Shown in pieces: positions 21,901 through 32,901 of a DNA stretch of 64,000 bases. Both the position numbers and the translations under genes were made by a program. Under the pieces are notes generated by a model that saw nothing but the letters and a program-made list of their open reading frames with translations, had not been told where the DNA came from and searched no databases. How positions within the stretch are numbered: the stretch's first letter is position 1; each line of letters opens with the position of its first letter. The stretch spans positions 2,626,848 to 2,690,847 of the forward strand of contig JAKTNV010000023.1 in NCBI GenBank assembly GCA_022747635.1, given 5' to 3'. Source of the stretch: Hetaerina americana (Eukaryota; Arthropoda; Insecta; Odonata; Calopterygidae).

Positions 21901-24900
21901 ATCCTAACCACTCATCACTGGCTTTGAATTCGCTCTTTCCAAACCCTATCTCCTTAGCCTTTGAAGTGTTTCTGTGCAAATGTACACATGAGAAGCGTCC
22001 AGAGAGTTATTGTGTTTGTTTGCACACACATTGTTATTTTCACTCCAGTATTATGTTATTTTTTATTTTTAAATCGAGAACTGAACTCCTTAAGGCCAAA
22101 CAAGTGTCCTATCTAGTAAATTTTTATCCATGGTATATTACTGTGCTTTATGAAATAGATAGAAGCAGGTCCTCTTTATTTGTTTTTATGGAAGTTATTT
22201 ACAAAAGACCTTTTTCTTTTTATACTATACAAATATATGTATGTATTTTGTGTGCAGTATGGCCATTGTGATTTTGGTAAAAGGCTTACCAGAGTATTCT
22301 GTTACTTACCGTACTTTGCATTGCATAGTGTTTACTTATCCTTCAAATGTTTCCAATGTTTATTGTCATAATTTGATGCTGCTGACATTTTTGGCAATTA
22401 GATCCTTTTATGTTGAAGTGGCTGTCAGGGTGTATTTTCTATTGTGTTGTGTAACTGTATTTTTGCCAGAATGTGGCAGTGTAATATGATTTTACTGAAT
22501 TTATTAATAATTTAATCTTTTATGATCTTATTTTTGTACAGAAAGTTTAATTCAACCAATTTAATGTTGGTGGCACCAATTGGTTTTGGTTCATATGGCT
22601 TGAATATAACCTGTCCTGAATTTTCCTCCCAAAATTTTTCAATAAATTGAAGGCTGTATAATTGGGCAAATATTGTCACAGGAAAGGAGATCAGTTTCCT
22701 CTCCGTCATCTTAGTGGGCAAGCATGTTTACATCTGCCAATGGTTCAACCAAATGCTGCATTTGCCTCAATGGGCACAAATTGAAACTTTGACTTGTCTG
22801 AACAAAATTTAATTAATAGTTAATCATACTTAGCTTACACGAACCCCTAAAACTTAGACCCTTTCCTGTACTTATTTTCCCTTTGGTGTGTTGTCATTGG
22901 CCAGGTTATTGCTAACAGACTGTATCAACCCTTAAAATTGATCACTAGTTTATTATTCCTTCTGTTAATATGAATGATATTTGATGAGCATTTGTGCCTT
23001 TCGTATAAGCTTTGTTACATACTTTTAGGAGCAAGAATGGAAGTTGAAATGTGTGTGATGGTCACACAAGATGTGTTGCAGATAAAACTTTGCATTCATC
23101 ATTTCATTTTTCTAGGTTTTTAACTGAAATAGTGAACTATTAAATGTTTTGAGCAATAACATTGGACCTTATGGAGTACAAAGCTGTACAAAATTTATGC
23201 ATGTTAACTGTATTTGTTCAAATGAATGTGAGAAGTGTAAAAGTGTGCCTGAAAATGGATCTGAAGTAAAAGGTGTTTAAAGACTTAACTGTGTTGATTT
23301 TGTGAATGGTGGATATGGCTTTGATTTTGTATGCATGTGATATTTTCCATATTGCACTGCCACAGTATCTGTAAATGGTGTGTTTTCATGAGTTCAGAAA
23401 TATAAAATTCTTAGAAACAATTTGTGTTGCTAATTCTGCACAATAAAGTGAACCAATGAAGTAAAGTGCCTTTGTGCTGTCTTAAAAATACTTTTACTGC
23501 CATTATTGTGAGATTACTCCTTGTGTCCACAAACAATTGAGCAGTGATAGTAAACGAAATGTTTTCTTGAAAACTAAAGCTAATATCAATCAGAAAAATC
23601 TCTAAATTCAATTGCTGACTTCATTATAGACCACATCTGAATAACATGTCACAAAATTTTCATGCTTAATATCTAAACAATTGAAATTTTGGAAAACAAT
23701 TTGGAGGAATTAATGAAAGATAGAACTAAATTCTTTAAACTAATATGAATGAAGAACAAGGAGTGGATTTTTTAGGAATCTTAAATTAATAAGTCTGGCC
23801 GCTCATCTAATTCAGCATATACTGTGGACTCCTGCGAGGTGCCCTTAGTGTTAGATTTTCCTTGTTAGCATGCCCTCCTTCCATTCCCTGTTCAAACCTA
23901 GGGAAATAATTTCAGTTACAAAATGTACAATTTTGGTTACCCCTTTGTATGCCTGACCAAACCATTATCCCTTTATAAGTCGTTAAACAATCCTCCAGTA
24001 AAATAAATATTTAATTCTTAAAAATATATTCTTGTATTACAGTATCAAAATAACTTCATCTGATATTCCATTTTAGTAAAGAGTCGTAAAAAATGGTTTA
24101 ATGTAGCTAAAAAGGAATAATCCGATCATAAAACTTCTATTTTATTTTTTGTGGTCTCCTCAACACACATTGATACGGATGTTGGTTTCGAAAATAAAAT
24201 GTTGGTGGCTTTATTATCAAAATACAAGCACAATTATTTGTTTTTGGAAGTAAGGCATATCTCTTCCTGGAGAAGAAAGAATTTAACTGTGTAGAAGTAT
24301 TTTATCTTAAGAGTTTCACGAAAATCCTCTGGAAACATTAGGTGGCAGTGGTACAGAAATACCTCATCTAGCCATTACAGCAATTAAAATGTTTCATTTC
24401 AGTATAAGTTGTTTATTTAGGATACCAGTACTCTGGGGAAAGTCTCCTGATTCTTGAAGGTTAGCGTCAGGGTTGGAAGTGTGCTGAAAAGTAAATTGCA
24501 TTTAGCATGCTTTTTGTCCATCTGCCATTGCAGAAAACCATTTTTCAATATTTGGAACTCCGTAGTAGTAAAACTTTTTTCTATTGAATAATTATTGTTT
24601 TGCCAAGAAATTTTATTTTTATGGAGATAATGAAAATGTTCTTGTGCATAGCCCCTGTGAGAATTTCCAGAAATGAGTTGAGAGAATGTCATGTGCATTT
24701 TGTTCTTGTTTAAGATTAATACTTAAATCCTTAAAAGTGTAAATTAAATCACTAATGAACTCTTTGCATTACTGTTTGGAAGTTAAGTTTTAAATAAAGG
24801 TATTCATATTAACGCAATATGCTGAAAATGTATTAAATATTGATTTGTAGTGTCAAGAACATAGAGATTGAGGAAATTTTTGCACAAAAATTTTTTTAAT

Positions 24901-24929
24901 ATATATAAAAGCACAGACATAAGTTTGTA
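18991..24929. other. 5.9 kb without supported features
   Basis: AT-rich DNA. The longer ORFs (for example near 21810-22271) have no recognisable domain and strongly biased composition. Weak sequence similarity between 21780-21860 and 21960-22050 suggests an old local duplication. No exon, RNA gene or transposon was recognised. Confidence 0.5.
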
Positions 24930-25190
24930 TGTAAACACAGTAAACGACCTGAAAGACCGTCTGGTCGGTAATCTTAGAATTCATGAATACTCAGCTTGAA
25001 GGCATGTGAAATTCATGCATCAGGGCAGGGTAGTAGTTCCTTCCTAGTGCTCCTACGGGTTCCCAGGAATAACTGGTACCAGAAGAATCACGAAGTTCAG
25101 TGGAGTTGAGGGTGCTGAGAGATTCATGCCTGGAAATCGAGCGTAGGTCCTCTAGGCAGTAAACCAACATGCTAACATGTCCTCTAGGCC
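24930..25190 (-). mobile_element. diverged SINE related to family 1
   Basis: It shares the order of blocks with the family 1 copies at 27991-28276 and 55511-55798: AAACACAGTAAACGACC, CATGTGAAATTCATGCATCA, GGTTCCCAGGAATAACTGGT, and a tRNA-like head on the high-coordinate side. Identity is clearly lower, so it is an older copy or a subfamily. Confidence 0.6.
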
Positions 25191-25202
25191 GTAACAACAC
25201 GC

Positions 25203-25224
25203 TAATATATATATATATATATAT
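25203..25224. repeat. TA microsatellite at RTE 3' end
   Basis: (TA)n immediately beyond the oligo(T) that represents the poly(A)-like tail of the minus-strand RTE copy. Confidence 0.85.
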
Positions 25225-25343
25225 TTTTTTTTTTATTTTTTTTTTTAAGGTAATCTACCGGTTAAGGTAGGTTTTTGGATGGACACAACTACCAAACAAA
25301 TATTTTATTACTCCTAACAAAACACAAAATCCATCATCCTACT

Positions 25344-26879
25344 CTATATCAGGTCCCTCTTCATCTCTGAGTACTTTCTTCCTCCCTTCATCCCGTCCAA
25401 CATCCCTATCCTGTTCCTTCCCTTTCCTCTTTTGCCCAACATTCTACCCTCTATCACAGTCTTCAACATCCCACTGCTGGTCAACACCCCCTTCATCCAC
25501 TTTTCCTGCCTCCATAGGATTGTTCCCAACAAACCCCTCTCTTCGCCCACCATACCAAGTACTTCATTTCTTTTCTTCTCTGTCCATTTCACCTTCTCCA
25601 TTCTTCTCCACACCCACATTTCAAAAGCCTCCAATCTACGTCTATCCTCCTGCTTCAATGACCACGTTTCCGCACCGTACATAGCTACGCTCCATATCAA
25701 AGTTTTTACGAGTCTTTTCTTAACATCCTTACTCAAAGTCCCTGTCATCAACTCCCTCCTCCTTGTGAAAGCCTCTTTGCCTAGCGCAATTCTTCTCCTT
25801 ACGTCCCTACTACTTGGACCGTGTTGGTCCAAAACACTACCGAGATACGTAAACTGTTCTACCTGCTCTAGTTTTTGCCCTCCTATTTTAATGTTAAGCT
25901 TGCCCTTTTTCTTTCTAGAAAATCGCATAACCTTTGTTTTATTAATATTGATTCTCATCCCATTCCTCTCACACTGAATTTCCAATGCCCCCAGCAATGC
26001 TTGCAGCCCCTTGGCTGACTGACAAACTAAAGCTTGGTCATCAGCAAACCTAACTGATTTTACGAATTCCCCGCCCACTTTCATTCCTACCTCGAGTTCT
26101 TCCCATGCCTCTTTGATCATTTCCTCTGCATACAGGTTGAACAGCAACGGTGATAATGGGCAACCCTGCCTTACACCCCTTCCTAACACTACCCATCCTG
26201 ACTCCCCGTTTCCCACCCGCACCTGAGCAGTCTGAGACATGTACAGGTTGCGGATTAGCCTCCTTTCCCTCCAATTTATTCCTATTTTCTGCAATACACT
26301 CATTAGTTTTTCCCAATTCACTCTATCAAACGCTTTTTCGAAATCTACGAAACAGGCAAATACCTCCTGGTTGTGTTCTATATTCCTCTCGATTAATAAT
26401 CTCATTACTGCAATGGCATCACGCGTACCTCTCCCCTTCCTAAACCCAAACTGATCATCCCCTAAGTAATCATTTGCCCTACTCTCTATCCTTTTGTTTA
26501 TGATCCTGAGAACAACTTTAGCGGCGTGGGATATCAAACTAATTGTCCTATAGTCCTCACATGACGTGGCCTTTACCTTTTTCGGAATAGGAACTAAAAC
26601 TGATCTCACTAAGTCTTCCGGCCAGATTCCCTCCTCATAAATACTACGGATCAGCCCATATAGCCTCTTCCTCCCACATTTTCCTAAGCATTTTAAAAGC
26701 CCATATAGCCTCTTCCTCCCACATTTTCCTAAGCATTTTAAAAGTTCCACGGGAATGTTATCTACCCCCACGGCCTTATTTAGTTTCATCTCCCTTAATG
26801 CCCTTTCTATCTCATTGTCTAGTATGCCTGGACCTAAGCTGTCCTCCTCTACGTTATGTTCCTTTTCTATGTCTAACAT
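25344..26879 (-). pseudogene. RTE reverse transcriptase (511-codon frame)
   Basis: Motifs in order from the N-terminal side: VGVDNIPVELLK; VRSVLVPIPKK; DYRTISLISHAAKV; DDQFGFRKGRGTRDA; FACFVDFEKAFDRVNW (catalytic motif A); GVRQGCPLSPLLFNLYAE (motif B); FADDQALV (motif C, codons at 26037-26048); FTYLGSVLD; then the conserved AMYGAETWSLK and WVWRRMEKVKW connection. Catalytic Asp residues are present. Upstream it is separated from the endonuclease by a frameshift and a stop, so the polyprotein is broken. Confidence 0.88.
26655..26744 (-). repeat. 45-bp in-frame tandem duplication inside the RT
   Basis: Two perfect copies, 26655-26699 and 26700-26744. The protein repeats a 15-residue block (LKCLGKCGRKRLYGL). 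Because 45 is a multiple of 3 the frame is kept. It is absent from the normal RT arrangement, which needs only one block. Confidence 0.95.
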
Positions 26880-27082
26880 GTTGGTCTGAGTTCTTTACTA
26901 TACAGTTCTTCTACATATTCCTTCCATCTCTCTTGGATCTTTCCTGCGTCAACTGTTACCCTACCCGCCTTATCTCTAACTGTTCGCATAGATGTTCCTT
27001 TCTTACTTCCCGATAACGATTTAACTTTGCTGTACAGCGCACCGATTTCACCCTTCCCCTGCAGACTTTCCATATCCTCGCA

Positions 27083-27919
27083 CTACGTCTTCCACCATGC
27101 TTCTTTTGCTTTATTTGTTGCCCGCCTCAATTTATTGTTCAATTCTTTGTACTTCATTTTGCCTAATTCTGTATTTATATTCTTCCATTTTCGCCGCTCA
27201 TCCATCTTTGCACTCATCTCATCCGTGATCCATGGTTTCCTAGTCCTTTTAGCGTTAACGGTTCCAATAGTGTCTTTTGCGGCTTTAGACAACCCTTTCT
27301 TGATAATTTCCCATTTTTCTTCGATAGTACTAAGCCCTTTACCATCCTCCATGATTTTCTCCACCGCCTGTTTGTATTCCTTCCTTTTCAACCCATTTAA
27401 TGCTTCTACATTCCATTTTCTAACTCGCCGCCCCTGCCTTATCTTTTTGAAACGTACGCTACATTTCATAACAACTAAATTGTGGTCTGAGTCCGCATCC
27501 GCTCCCGGGAAGCTGTGGGAATTTATCACACTGTTCCTAAACATGTGTCTAACCAGGATATAATCTAGCTGATATCTTCCTGAGTCACCTGGCATTTTCC
27601 ATGTATACCTGCGTCTTTTGTGGTGTCTAAACCAAGTGTTGGTGATGACTAACCCCTGTCTCCTGCAGAACTCAACTGCTTTCTCCCCGCGGTCATTCCT
27701 CGTGCCTAAACTGTAGTCCCCCACCTCATCACCATCCCTTCCTTCGCCTACCGTCGCATTCCAATCCCCCATCACTATCAAATGTTTCCCTGCAGGCATA
27801 CACGCGATTACGTCCTCTAACTGATCGTATATCCTATCAACCTCTTCTTCTTTGTGGTTGCTGGGTGGCATGTATACCTGAATAATAACTAAGTTCGTCG
27901 GTTCTGCTTTTATCTCCAC
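27083..27919 (-). pseudogene. RTE APE-type endonuclease, N-terminally truncated
   Basis: Open frame with IIQVYMPPSNHKEEE, IVMGDWNATVGEGRD, QLDYILVRH and DADSDHNLVV, which are the GDWN, DYI and SDH motifs of APE-like endonucleases, followed by the RKPWITDEM linker. The first endonuclease motifs are lost by 5' truncation. It ends at an in-frame TAG after KEAWWKT. The frame then continues to about 26880, showing that the stop is a point mutation. Confidence 0.87.
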
Positions 27920-27956
27920 TAGTAGTATTCTATCCGTTACCTGCTCTATGTTGTTG

Positions 27957-27990
27957 TATATATATATGTATATATATATGTATATATATA
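27957..27990. repeat. TATATATG microsatellite
   Basis: Imperfect TA/TG array between the truncated 5' end of the RTE copy and the adjoining SINE tail. Confidence 0.85.
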
Positions 27991-28276
27991 CATAAAACCA
28001 TAAACACAGTAATCAACCCGAAGGTCAGTTTAGTAGGTGATGGTAGAGATCACCCAGTACTAAGCCCTATAGAGCGTGTGAAAATTCACACATCTGGGTA
28101 GGGGGGCCAGTTCCTTTCCCTGTGCCGGTTATGGTTTCCCAGGAAGATCTGGTACCCGAATAATCACTTTAGCTTGGGTGGAGCTGCAGGTGCCCAGAGT
28201 GCCTTGCCTGGGAATCGAACCCGGGAGCCTCCGGTCAGCAGTCCAACGTCTTACCCACTGGACTACCGTGACCCAC
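27991..28276 (-). mobile_element. tRNA-derived SINE, family 1, near full length
   Basis: On the minus strand it begins with a tRNA-like head: A-box-like TAGTCCAGTGGG and B box GGGTTCGATTCCC. Then comes a body with TGCAGCTCCACCCAAGCTAA and GGTACCAGATCTTCCTGGGA, and it ends in GATTACTGTGTTTATGGTTT. It is highly similar over its whole length to 55511-55798. The tRNA-like head should direct RNA polymerase III transcription. It lies directly behind the RTE copy. Confidence 0.88.
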
Positions 28277-28316
28277 TATATACTATATATATGTACATAT
28301 ATATGTACGTATATAT

Positions 28317-28348
<32 letters not shown>

Positions 28349-28349
28349 C
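28274..28349. repeat. ATATGT/TA microsatellite
   Basis: About 75 bp of TA, ATGTAC and TGTG units at the head side of the SINE. Confidence 0.85.
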
Positions 28350-28354
28350 TGCAC

Positions 28355-28500
28355 CTGATCTGCATGATGATGTGTGAAAGGGAAAGGGTTAGGAGCATAC
28401 ATCATCATGCAGATCTGCAGCGTGAAAAAGTTTCCTTGACCAAGACTTAAACCACGCTCCTTCAACTTTCTAGGTTGATGCTCTGGAGCATTTATTTGTT
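28355..28500 (-). repeat. tRNA-like SINE remnant and small inverted repeat
   Basis: The segments CTGATCTGCATGATGATGTG and CATCATCATGCAGATCTGCA (28361-28430) form an inverted repeat. The following bases read on the minus strand as GAGCATCAACCTAG... GTGGTTTAAGTCTTG, a tRNA-like A/B box pair similar to 10870-10975. This is a remnant and not a tRNA gene. Confidence 0.4.
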
Positions 28501-28979
28501 TAGAATTATTTGCGTGATAGTGGTAAACTCCCTGGGCTTGTTTATAGAAAAGTATATCCATACCGGAGGACACCAGAGTATATGCTCTCAAACAGTTATC
28601 AACTTGGGACAATTGCAAGGTGCTGATAGAGGGCCCAGTAAATAAAAGTCACACTGATAGGACTTAAAGAATGGTTTGTGGAGAAGTTAACCTCTCCACA
28701 GAGATTGACTTAATCATATAAACTGCCGTGTATGAAGTGTCAATCCAATAATCCTGGACTAACTTTGTGGGTAGCATGCAGACACACAGTACTAATTTCA
28801 ATTTAAGAAGCCTTAATTCAGAAATAGTGAACAACACATGATAAGTTTTACAAGATATAAGAATTTCAGCCACAAGCTGGTCCTCTTCAGTGGACTGAAT
28901 GAAGATGCACTGTCTAGGTTGCACATTGGTCCGTTCCACAAATCCTTGGGAAAAAATGGAAAATATTTTTTTGGGTATA

Positions 28980-29790
28980 ATTTATTTTTCATCATATCTC
29001 CTTGTAACTCTGTGCACTTTTCCAATATTTATTAGACATCAAAGAAGTAGGATATCAAAAGACCCTGAAAATGGTTTCTTAGCTCATCTGGGGCAATAAT
29101 GATGCGTAATACTTTCAATTTATTGTTTGTCCTTTTTGCCTGTAATTGATGAAGATTATTCTGCGTGCATCCCAGAAAAACCATGGCCATCACCTTGTTG
29201 GCCAATTTCACCGTCTTCTCTTTCTTTGTAGTGGGATGGCCTTTAGAAAACCACTCTTTCAATTCTTCCTCGTCTCTGGTGTAATGTAGTTTTTTCATGT
29301 TTTGACCGCAATCACATACTGATGCAGAAACTCTCCAGGATTGTGACGGCACCAAACCAGCCTCTGAATCGACCCAATGATTGCATTTATTCTTCACTGA
29401 AAGCAAACATGGCACCCATCTTGCCCAGACTATTTTCATGCCCATTGTTTAGTGTAAACTTGAAAATACAGTACGTTGTTCATATACCTGTGGAATACCT
29501 CAAGAATTTCACCGACTTAAATTGGTCAATCACTCTAAACTAAATCGTGGATTGTGTCTATCATTTTGGAGGAAGTCACCTCCACTGGATGCGCTGAATG
29601 ATGGCCATCATTTGTGGATGTACTGCCACGTTTAAACTCATTTACCCAATTGTAAACAGTCACAAGTACAGGAGCAGAGGTGCGATGAACTTCCTCTAAC
29701 TAGTCTTTGATCTCTTTTGGTGTTTAGCCTTTTAAATAGAAGTGTTTAAGCAATGCACAATGCTCATATTTTTCTAAATAAATAGGTTTT
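28980..29790 (-). mobile_element. decayed mariner-family transposon
   Basis: Minus-strand pieces match mariner transposase in order. First is the helix-turn-helix end with TPKEIKD near 29710, then VHRTSAPVLVTVYNWVNEFK near 29640-29690. Next is WARWVPCLLSVKNKCNH near 29400-29430, then the KLANKVMAMVFLGC block near 29180-29200, and lastly EKCTELQGD near 29010. The central catalytic part with HHD and SPD is missing, and stops and frameshifts abound. Terminal inverted repeats were not found. It is a different lineage from the other mariners in this window. Confidence 0.75.
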
Positions 29791-29859
29791 TTACTTTGAC
29801 TATGAAAGTAAGAAATTGATTGATATAACTTCGGCATCAATCTAGTGATAGGGAGAGCT

Positions 29860-29943
29860 TTTCAATGCAACAATTTCAGAGTGTAAAAATCATTCGCCAG
29901 TCAAGGCAAATGATTTTTACACTCTGAAATTGTTGCATTGAAA
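29860..29943. repeat. 39-bp near-perfect inverted repeat (hairpin)
   Basis: Arms 29860-29898 and 29905-29943 are reverse complements with a single mismatch (29895/29908) around a 6-nt loop, AGTCAA. The arms contain no tRNA- or transposase-like code. A transcript from either strand would form an almost perfect 39-bp stem. It lies just outside the decayed mariner. It could be a template-switch inversion, the tip of a foldback element, or a small-RNA hairpin precursor. Confidence 0.9.
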
Positions 29944-30309
29944 TGCACATTAGTGGATGGCTCCGTTAAAAGTTACTGTTGCGGCATCTCCCGCAGTTTC
30001 TGTGGAATAGAGAAGGCTTACTAAAAGCAAACCTTATTGATAGTAAGCATAACTGCTCCCAGAAATAGTTTTCATTTTTTCAAAAGCAGCTAGCAGTTTC
30101 TTTGGCCATTCCTACTTCTTGTTACTCATTGATATTTCTTCAAAGGGTTGGCTGCATACATGAAGTTCAGGGTGCATTGTGAATAAAAATTGCACAATCC
30201 GAGAACGCTTAATGGATGTTCAACAGTCCATGGAGGTGGTAGAGCATGATCATTTTGTCAGGATCAGGAAATTGAATACCTATCGATCAGATATTAATGG
30301 ATCCAAAGT

Positions 30310-31200
30310 TAATACTGACACTATTGCGATGGATTGAAAGAGAATAGGGGTTAGATAGTGTGCAGAGGATGGTGACTATTGAAATTAAGATGCAGTTGAT
30401 TATTTGGGGGGTTCATTATTGACCAAAATGTGGAGTCAGTTGTTAAGGAGTGAGGTTAGGAAATATAGGAAAGGTATTTGAGTAGAGGAAATGGTGTATA
30501 GGAAGGAGAAAGAAGAATTTGTATTGATGGAAGAGAAAACAGTAAGAGACTTCAGCAGGAGAAATAGTTTAATTATTTAGAACACTTGGTTTAACACTAC
30601 AACTGCTGGAGGTATATGTATAAGTGAATGGGAGCTCATGTGGATATCAGTCGGACTATAGCATGGTTAGACACATTTAAAAATAGCATGATTAATTTGC
30701 AGTTTCCTAGAAGCTCTTGCCAAGTCGTACCTTCATTGCAAATGAATGGCAACATAAGATTGAAGAGGGTAAAACAGGGAAGAAAGATTAGTGGAAAAAG
30801 GTTACGCGTGAGGACAGGGAAACCAGTATGGTCTAAGAAAGATTGGGACATTCATAAGAGACTTTGAAAGCCGCAAACAAAACTATAGGAAAATGACAAG
30901 GAAACCAATGATTACATATGAAATATTAGGAAGATAGATGAGAGCAAGAAAAGGAAGAATGTGGAAGAAGTAAGTACCCAGAGTTTAATAATAAACTGAA
31001 GCAGGAAACTAATAGGGTGAAGGAAGTATGGTGTAAGAAGCAGTGGGAGGATATGGAAAGTTGACTATGGAGGGGTGACATTAGTGTGCTGTACAAGAAG
31101 GACTGGCGAAATGAGAAGGGAAAATATGTGCACACTATTGAAGATGAGTTAGAAAATATGTAAATATGTCTAGAAAAGATTTGAGAAAGAATATGTGTAA
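30310..31200 (+). mobile_element. decayed RTE-like retrotransposon, endonuclease part
   Basis: Frame-broken + strand translation follows the RTE endonuclease. RMVTIEIK near 30370 matches RILLVEIK. A YQSDYSMVRH-like reading near 30640-30680 matches YQLDYILVRH. RKPMITYE near 30900 matches RKPWITDE. EDMES near 31050 matches the post-linker EDMES. It is about as decayed as the 370-1560 copy. Confidence 0.7.
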
Positions 31201-32901
31201 TGGATCTATAAAATCAGGTTATTATGCCAGCAACTTTAGACATAGAAATAGAATATGGCAGAGGAATGATAGCGTAGGTTCAAGCATAATTGATTGAGAG
31301 AAAGAAAGGACATCAAGGGATTGAAATCAAATCAAGCTATAGAGATACCCAAGCCTAGCAGGCAATATCTCATAGGTGCCAGGTCTCATTCTCATAATTG
31401 AGTCCTCCATTGTCTCATGGGATTAGTAATTCAGGCGGTTTCTCATTGCCTTCCTCAAAATTGTTGATATCATGGCACCATCACTTAATATGCCACCCCA
31501 CTAGGGTTAGATGCCTTTGCAGCCATCTCAGTTTGGATTAAACCTTGCATGAGCTACCTTTAGTGTGACTCCCTCTGTCACCCTAACTGGCTTATGGACC
31601 TGCACCAATTATCATAGCTCTTGACAGCACAGATTCAGGTTGCATCAGAAAACAAACCTTTCCAACGCACCAAGTATGTGGTCCATGAGGGGAGGGAGGG
31701 TGAATTGCTATAATTATGTATCTAACTATCTTAAGTAATGAAAATAAAGTTATAAATATTTTATGTATAAATAGCTCAATTTTACCCAATTTGAGGTTAG
31801 TCTGTATTTAAGTAAATAGTATTCCTAGTCCCTAGCCGTTCAACAGCTAGATGGATTTGGATAGGTGGATGGATTTGATTCATCTTGGCATAATTTCCCC
31901 ATCCCCACTCCCTTCATCCTCAAGAATAATTCACATGGACACATTCCAACCCTACCTAATTCAACCAGCGACTAAGTCCAAGGTTGAATAGACTTCCACA
32001 ATGACTCGTTTCTCCTAGCCTAGCTGATGTTTCCCCACATATTAATTTCTAATGAAAATGGTTATCTCGCTGCAGTTCTTTTGATGCAATCTTAGGTTTT
32101 GTGAAAAGTGCCCTCCCGGCAACCTGTCCCTAAGCCACACCCTGGAGTGTATTTCCCTTTAGAAGCGAGCTCATGTATGTCTTTAAGTAAGTCTCAAGGT
32201 GCACCTAAAAATACAAGAATCGTTCCAAAGACTGGCTCAAACTTAAGTGGAGAAAAAATGATTTCTGATCTCTTGTTTGCTCTATTGTTATTATCCAACA
32301 GTGCATGGTTATCTTCACTGTCTTAAGACAAAGTGTGTTCGAAGAATCTTTTCCCTTCCTTGCATTTCCATGTTAGAATTCAAGTCTGATATGACATCAG
32401 CAATAGTACATCTCTCACCTGCAGTCTTGAGACAATCTTTAAAAAAGTGTTTTGAAAGTGTGCTTGCTTAAAAAATTCCGTATTATATTTTGTTGATTGT
32501 CCAGTGGTTGGTGTTGCCTTAATGTATTTGTGTAAGAACACTTTTCTTCTAAGAAACAGGAAAGGAATTCTCACTGATAATATGATTCTAGACTAGTTAA
32601 GATAAATATGTAACTCCGATTAATAGGTATTTTTAATATTTTTAGTCATAAAAATGCTGAAGAGACTATTAGATAGGGTTAAGTTCCAAATAATTATATC
32701 ATGAAGGCAGTACTGACTGTGTAGATATTACTTATTCTATTGCACTCCAATCTTCCTCTGTCTGAGCTTCTGTGTCTACTATTTGCCTCACCCATGTAAT
32801 AATTATAATTATTAATAACAACCGACCATTATTGCATCCCCTCTTCCTACCAACCCATCAGCACCACCTCCATGCATGGAATTGTTTTCCTCTGAATTTC
32901 C
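31201..32901. other. 1.7 kb without supported features
   Basis: The first 130 bp may be an unrecognisable continuation of the RTE remnant. The rest has no exon, RNA gene or identified repeat. Confidence 0.5.

Larger units (their letters stand above)
25225..27952 (-). mobile_element. RTE-like non-LTR retrotransposon, young 5'-truncated copy
   Basis: Minus-strand element reading from the endonuclease (high coordinates) to the reverse transcriptase, then a short 3' UTR and an A-rich tail (oligo T at 25225-25246). The 5' end stops at about 27952 inside the endonuclease domain, next to a TA-rich microsatellite, so the first part of the endonuclease is missing. Three defects break the single long frame: a TAG at 27083-27085, a frameshift near 26880, and a 45-bp internal duplication. 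The endonuclease resembles the craniofacial-development-protein-2-like proteins that arise from RTE elements. It is closely similar to the copy at 32913-34000. It is probably inactive but could be a source of related transcripts. Confidence 0.88.

Noticed and set aside
21810..22271. 153-residue + strand ORF
   Set aside because: Strongly biased (Phe, Ser, Leu-rich), no domain, overlaps other chance ORFs in AT-rich DNA; no splice or start evidence.
27027..27563. 178-residue + strand ORF, and similar + strand ORFs at 25432-25977 and 33109-33498
   Set aside because: Shadows of the minus-strand RTE endonuclease and RT genes.
28174..28450. Two + strand ORFs across the SINE and microsatellite
   Set aside because: They are antisense readings of a tRNA-derived SINE followed by a TA/TG repeat.
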